Of a DNA stretch of 43,732 nt, positions 41,101 to 43,732 are shown in pieces. Origin of the DNA: an uncultured Acidobacteriia bacterium (GTDB taxonomy: Bacteria > Acidobacteriota > Terriglobia > Bryobacterales > Bryobacteraceae). Positions within the stretch are counted from its first letter, which is position 1. Every line of letters begins with the position of its first letter. The DNA is taken from assembly GCA_903881085.1 (NCBI GenBank), contig CAIRSA010000440.1, positions 1 through 43,732 on the forward strand. The letters run 5' to 3'. The notes under the pieces are model-generated. The model saw only the letters and a list, made by a program, of their open reading frames with translations. It did no database searches and was not told the DNA's origin. Both the position numbers and the translations under genes were made by a program.

Positions 41101-43732
41101 GGTTTGTTGCGCCGGTGGGTTGAAAGGCGCCGTTCCACGTCATGCTGCTGGTCAGGTTGCCGGTGGAGATGGCCGAGGGGACTGCATAATTGTTAGCTGC
41201 GGCGGGGACCGTGTTGGTAACAATGCCGTTCACGCTTTGCTGAAGGGCTGCCCCGGCGCGGTTGTATTGCATTCTACGAATGCCGCTGGGGTTTACGCTC
41301 CCGCAAACATTGCCGCGGTAACCAGCGCCGTTGCCGTTGTAAGTTGGGTCGAATTCGTTGGCACTGTCGGGCGGCGAGGCCTGGTATTGGCTGTTGGTGG
41401 TCTGGGCACAGGGAACAAGAACGGATTGGATGGTGTCGTAGTCGTACCAGTTGGAAACGAGAGTGATCGGGCTGCTGCCGGCGGGCGTAACCGTGCTGTT
41501 GGAAAGCAGATTATGCATGTAACGGCTGGTGTAAATCGGGTCAATGACGTAATAGTTGTTGTACGTGCGGGCTGGCGTGGACGTGTTGTTGTAATCGTAG
41601 ATCTTCATCTGGGTGAGGTTGCCGTAGTTATCCTTCACCTGATCGGTGCGGGCGATGGTCTGGGCTCCGCCGGGCTGGGTCACCAGATAGTTGTAAGTTG
41701 TGCCGATGTAGGGGTTGCCATCGGAATCCGCGGTCCAGGTCAGGTTAGAGTAGCGGTAGGTGGCGTAGGAAGGTGTGCTATCCACCTGCTGCTGCAACAG
41801 GCCGGAGACGGGATCGAAGGTCCAGTTCTTCAGTGTTTGCTGGCCTGCGTCCAGAATGCTGGTGGCGCTGTGCGTGCTGCCGCTCAAGTCGCGCGCGGCA
41901 TCGTGATAGAAGGCGTACGACTGCTGGCCGTTGATGGTGTCGTCCAGTAGGCGGTTGTACATATCGCGCACAACGCGGCCGTCGGAGTAGTGGTAGTCCA
42001 TGAACTGCCAGCCAAGTTTGCCGCCGTAGGGGAACTGGACTTGGGTGAGTTCGCCGGAACTGTTGCTGTTGTAAGTGAAGACGTGGGCCTGGTTGTATGC
42101 GCCGGTGACGGAGTCGAGGCGCCCGGTTGTGCCGAAGGTAGTGTTGTCGCCGTAGAAGGGGGAGTTGAGTGGGACGTTTTGCGCGATGCCGAATGTGAAG
42201 TTGACTCCGACTGCTGAGATGCTTTGGATGGAGGTGAGGTGCGGAGCGAGGTCGGCGGTATAGGTTAGCCAGTACGTTGCCAATTGGTTCGCGTTTCCGT
42301 AGGGGTAGTACAACGCGCGCGAATCCTCGATCACGGTGATGCGGGCGCTGGACTGCGGCGAAAGGGCGTAGGCGCCCGTCTGATAGCTGATCGCGATATA
42401 GTTGCCGTTGGTATCCTGCATTTTCGTCGGATAAAACGTGCCGCCGTCCTCTTCCAAACCTGCCGATTGCGCGCCGAACTCCCAGAAACTGCCGTCCGGG
42501 AAGTAGAGCTGGTTCTTTACCGGATCATACCGCACATAGGTCCCCTCCTGGGAGTACCAGATGCCGTTGGCGTCCTGCCGGTTGAGGCGGTATTCGGCTC
42601 CGGTGGAATCGGTGAAGACGTAGTGGTGAATGCCCCACCAGTCGGCATAATAGGGCGTGATGCTGCCTGCCAGGAACTTCCAGCCGAAACCGTAGCCGGA
42701 GTCGCGGCCTATTTTCCATGTGGCAGCAGTATCTTTGCGGAAGTTTGCTGAGTTGTAGTTTAAGGCGAAATTGACACCCCAACCGCCTCGGCCCTGGGCG
42801 CGGATCAGTGGGAGGGTGAAGTTCAGGTTGCCGCTGAGCAAGTCGATTTGTTCTCCGTTGCCGCCCCAGTATGCTCCGTTGGTGCGGACTCCGGTGCGGC
42901 GCGGGTCGATGCCTCCTGGCGAGGGCGTGTGGACGGGGAAGCTCGCGGAGAGGATCTGCTGGCCCTGACAGTTTACCGATGAGATGGCGTACTGATACAT
43001 GGAGTTGGGAGAGACGCTGTGATCGACCAGCGTTGGGCCAGCGGTGGTGCCTCCCATGAACGTTCCGTCCCTGTAGGTCTGGTAGCCGCAGATGCCAACG
43101 GCGCTGACGGCGTTTTGCCATTGGAAGTCGACTTCGTTGGCGGCAACGGAGGTGGCGATGGAGGCGGTGTTGATGCCGGTCCACGGGGTTGTGTCGTAGA
43201 GGCCGAGGCTGATGCTGGCGAAACCGTTGCCCGCGGCGGTGTTGAGGTTGCGTGCGCCGAAGCCGGGTTGGCCTGCTGCGATGTCGCTGTCAACCACGTA
43301 GTAGAAGAGGCCGAGGTCGTTCCAGATGAAGAAATACCCTTGGGCTTGTGTCGTTCGCCACGTCATTCCGTCTTTACATGGGAAGGCCATGCCTGCGAGG
43401 TAGTTGACGGAACCGGCGATGGTTTTGTAGATGGCCAGGTTGCCGTAGCAGGATGTGCCGTTGACTGTGACGTCTTGCAGTTCGATGGAGTAGTAGGTGC
43501 CGTTGGCTACGGTGGGGGAGTTGAGGGCGTCGTTTGAGGCGCGGAGATAGGTGATGTGTAGGTGCCGCCGCTGGATTTGATGTTGAGGACGGTTTTGATT
43601 TCGTAGATGTTGGAGCCGTCGGGGATGGCGAGGTTGGAGATTTTGGAGCCTCCGGTGGCGGTGGTGGGGTCGCCGTTGGTGGTCCATTTGGAGGGGTCGG
43701 GGGTGGTTTCGGTGTAGTAGTAGGTGTAGGCG
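38180..43732 (-). CDS. RHS/YD-repeat polymorphic toxin with HELGH metallopeptidase-like tip (5' partial)
   Basis: The frame from 43687 to the stop at 38180 covers 1,835 codons and continues past the window end. Order: a lectin-like or sandwich region and a fibronectin-III-like segment (QWQNAVSAVGICGYQTYRDG, about 185-240), an RHS entry region (LLSGNLNFTLPLIRAQGRGG), many YD repeats (for example AYDLYARPSG, YTYDPLGRTL, AYDYDSLARLV), and the RHS-associated core ending FRDASTGLDYAANRYFDSRGG...DPLGL (about 1610-1660). After DPLGL comes a variable tip of about 170 residues with HELGH (His1795-His1799), a zinc-peptidase motif. In the last 45 codons before the window edge, the RHS reading moves to another frame near 43551-43562 through an apparent one-base loss. 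The tip region is AT-richer than the core. Confidence 0.88.
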   Translation of the reverse strand, partial: RLHLLLHRNHPRPLQMDHQRRPHHRHRRLQNLQPRHPRRLQHLRNQNRPQHQIQRRHLHITYLRASNDALNSPTVANGTYYSIELQDVTVNGTSCYGNLAIYKTIAGSVNYLAGMAFPCKDGMTWRTTQAQGYFFIWNDLGLFYYVVDSDIAAGQPGFGARNLNTAAGNGFASISLGLYDTTPWTGINTASIATSVAANEVDFQWQNAVSAVGICGYQTYRDGTFMGGTTAGPTLVDHSVSPNSMYQYAISSVNCQGQQILSASFPVHTPSPGGIDPRRTGVRTNGAYWGGNGEQIDLLSGNLNFTLPLIRAQGRGGWGVNFALNYNSANFRKDTAATWKIGRDSGYGFGWKFLAGSITPYYADWWGIHHYVFTDSTGAEYRLNRQDANGIWYSQEGTYVRYDPVKNQLYFPDGSFWEFGAQSAGLEEDGGTFYPTKMQDTNGNYIAISYQTGAYALSPQSSARITVIEDSRALYYPYGNANQLATYWLTYTADLAPHLTSIQSISAVGVNFTFGIAQNVPLNSPFYGDNTTFGTTGRLDSVTGAYNQAHVFTYNSNSSGELTQVQFPYGGKLGWQFMDYHYSDGRVVRDMYNRLLDDTINGQQSYAFYHDAARDLSGSTHSATSILDAGQQTLKNWTFDPVSGLLQQQVDSTPSYATYRYSNLTWTADSDGNPYIGTTYNYLVTQPGGAQTIARTDQVKDNYGNLTQMKIYDYNNTSTPARTYNNYYVIDPIYTSRYMHNLLSNSTVTPAGSSPITLVSNWYDYDTIQSVLVPCAQTTNSQYQASPPDSANEFDPTYNGNGAGYRGNVCGSVNPSGIRRMQYNRAGAALQQSVNGIVTNTVPAAANNYAVPSAISTGNLTSSMTWNGAFQPTGATNPNGASSSLAYDLYARPSGGTSPYGSATGITYNNWAPGTPATRVTTTATTTTNNRWTRETLDGFGRTVKVETGYTTNNGSPTIVGQSESIYAPCGCTPMGKVKQTSATHAPGGPVYWTVYTYDPLGRTLTVSQPNNLGQTRYAYAGNTVTVTDAAGKWKTFTTDALGNLTQVTEPNPKGGDNYNTSYTYNTFNQLLNVSMTRPKVPANGTNVTQTRTFTYYQDTPYVHTATNPENGTVSYTYNGFGKVATKTDAKGQTIAYDYDSLARLVTVRQQFPNGSSTVIRSYTYDANGWNQGTYLNGRLARVDYGSPNAATGSWSELYGYHPAGGRTAKRITSNVSGAPAQNLDAFWTYNNEGRVQSVQYPDTTDAATLATIPGYVYTYNFDQMGRPSELAAGAGLGTPTYKHVQNVTYGPSGEMTGIQYVSSAVWYSTPGIWNTTYTGENRTYNARMQVTNISNGSDSISYNYFDVAQGQADDTTKNNGKVGRIVSTLGGVTEEVHYRYDSLNRLIAAYTTDTSANGWGLAWDYDGFGNRWSQTVTQGTAQPMTASYDQTTNRFAGGGYDANGNPTYGYNVSYDVENRMLTNGTDNYVYAPDNMRIYKSVLDGNGNKIEYVYFYSGSKRLATYKKVYPDPNQPAFYFAFVSANVYFGGKLVQAEGAAILADRLRTVVWDSLKGYHRYFPYGEERTTTTNESTKFGTYFRDASTGLDYAANRYFDSRGGRFLTPDQSTSSFNLMSPGSWNRYSYSSNDPISRGDPLGLFDYDPDDECTWVNGTLTCPEPEPPDTKPAGSSDGNGDGQNNSSGSSQNSGPLADATMRAEWYAGIEVAINRLKKTDCGALFGLTGGAGNSSPGALDVLAKISNSYVFGPISSKAGTVTSATTTGSGIATIPIGNGATIVVSKGVVIRVNNTSSGSSFVSGNANDWAATILHELGHAYIDLYGQGTSRIGPDGDDVSKSMANTKEVKEQCNL

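Noticed and set aside
41120..41950. 276-residue plus-strand frame rich in Gly and Val
   Set aside because: It is antisense to the RHS repeats and mirrors their codon pattern.

Overview
The window looks like a contig end from a soil-type member of the Acidobacteriota, most like the Bryobacterales/Solibacter group. The evidence is family content. There is a planctomycete-cytochrome/DUF1549/DUF1553 protein paired with a Tat-exported DUF1501 protein, secreted sulfatase and esterase-type hydrolases, LptD (so a Gram-negative envelope), the C-terminal tail of an Oar-like TonB receptor, and a giant RHS protein. This assignment is inferred; there is no rRNA gene. The first 74 bases are a pure C homopolymer, probably a sequencing or assembly artefact.

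Layout, left to right. (1) 75-1460: a degenerate insertion sequence with a frameshifted rve-type transposase and three 35-bp direct repeats. (2) 1458-4612: a near-consensus sigma-70 promoter and three ATGA-overlapping genes of unknown function (membrane protein, Cys-rich exported protein, larger exported protein). (3) 4795-8119 (minus): sulfatase and secreted alpha/beta hydrolase. (4) 8263-10849: a redoxin whose catalytic position is an in-frame UGA followed by a good bacterial SECIS hairpin, read here as a selenoprotein, then a DUF969/DUF979 membrane pair. (5) 11105-12240: a sigma-54 promoter with a probable ~110-nt terminated small RNA, a DksA/TraR zinc-finger gene, a MITE with a nested REP-like hairpin, and two palindromic repeat copies. 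(6) 12245-22195: lptD (minus), an RDD protein, pgi, then DUF1549/1553, DUF1501 and an exported Gfo/Idh/MocA-like protein. (7) 22204-24398: clpS and a Tat-exported metallo-beta-lactamase-fold protein (minus), tmRNA (ssrA), and a GIY-YIG nuclease gene behind palindromes that touch the tmRNA 3' end.

(8) 24433-34713: a carbohydrate-related island. A second secreted alpha/beta hydrolase overlaps a fused FGE-like/hydrolase protein. After a receptor remnant comes a DUF5060/apiosidase-type protein. Convergent to it is a three-gene operon of two enolase-superfamily proteins and a GH51 arabinofuranosidase. (9) 35355-35830: a vapB-type antitoxin gene with a broken vapC. (10) 35941-37182: a GT39-like membrane glycosyltransferase. 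(11) 37436-43732: an RHS polymorphic-toxin locus, running off the window. The RHS protein ends in a HELGH metallopeptidase-like tip, the next gene overlaps it and encodes a small exported protein (candidate immunity protein), and a decayed RHS fragment lies beyond.

The most interesting items are the UGA-containing redoxin, the RHS/HELGH toxin with its overlapping exported partner, the sigma-54 small-RNA unit, the FGE-hydrolase fusion, and the GIY-YIG gene with its palindromic repeats next to tmRNA.
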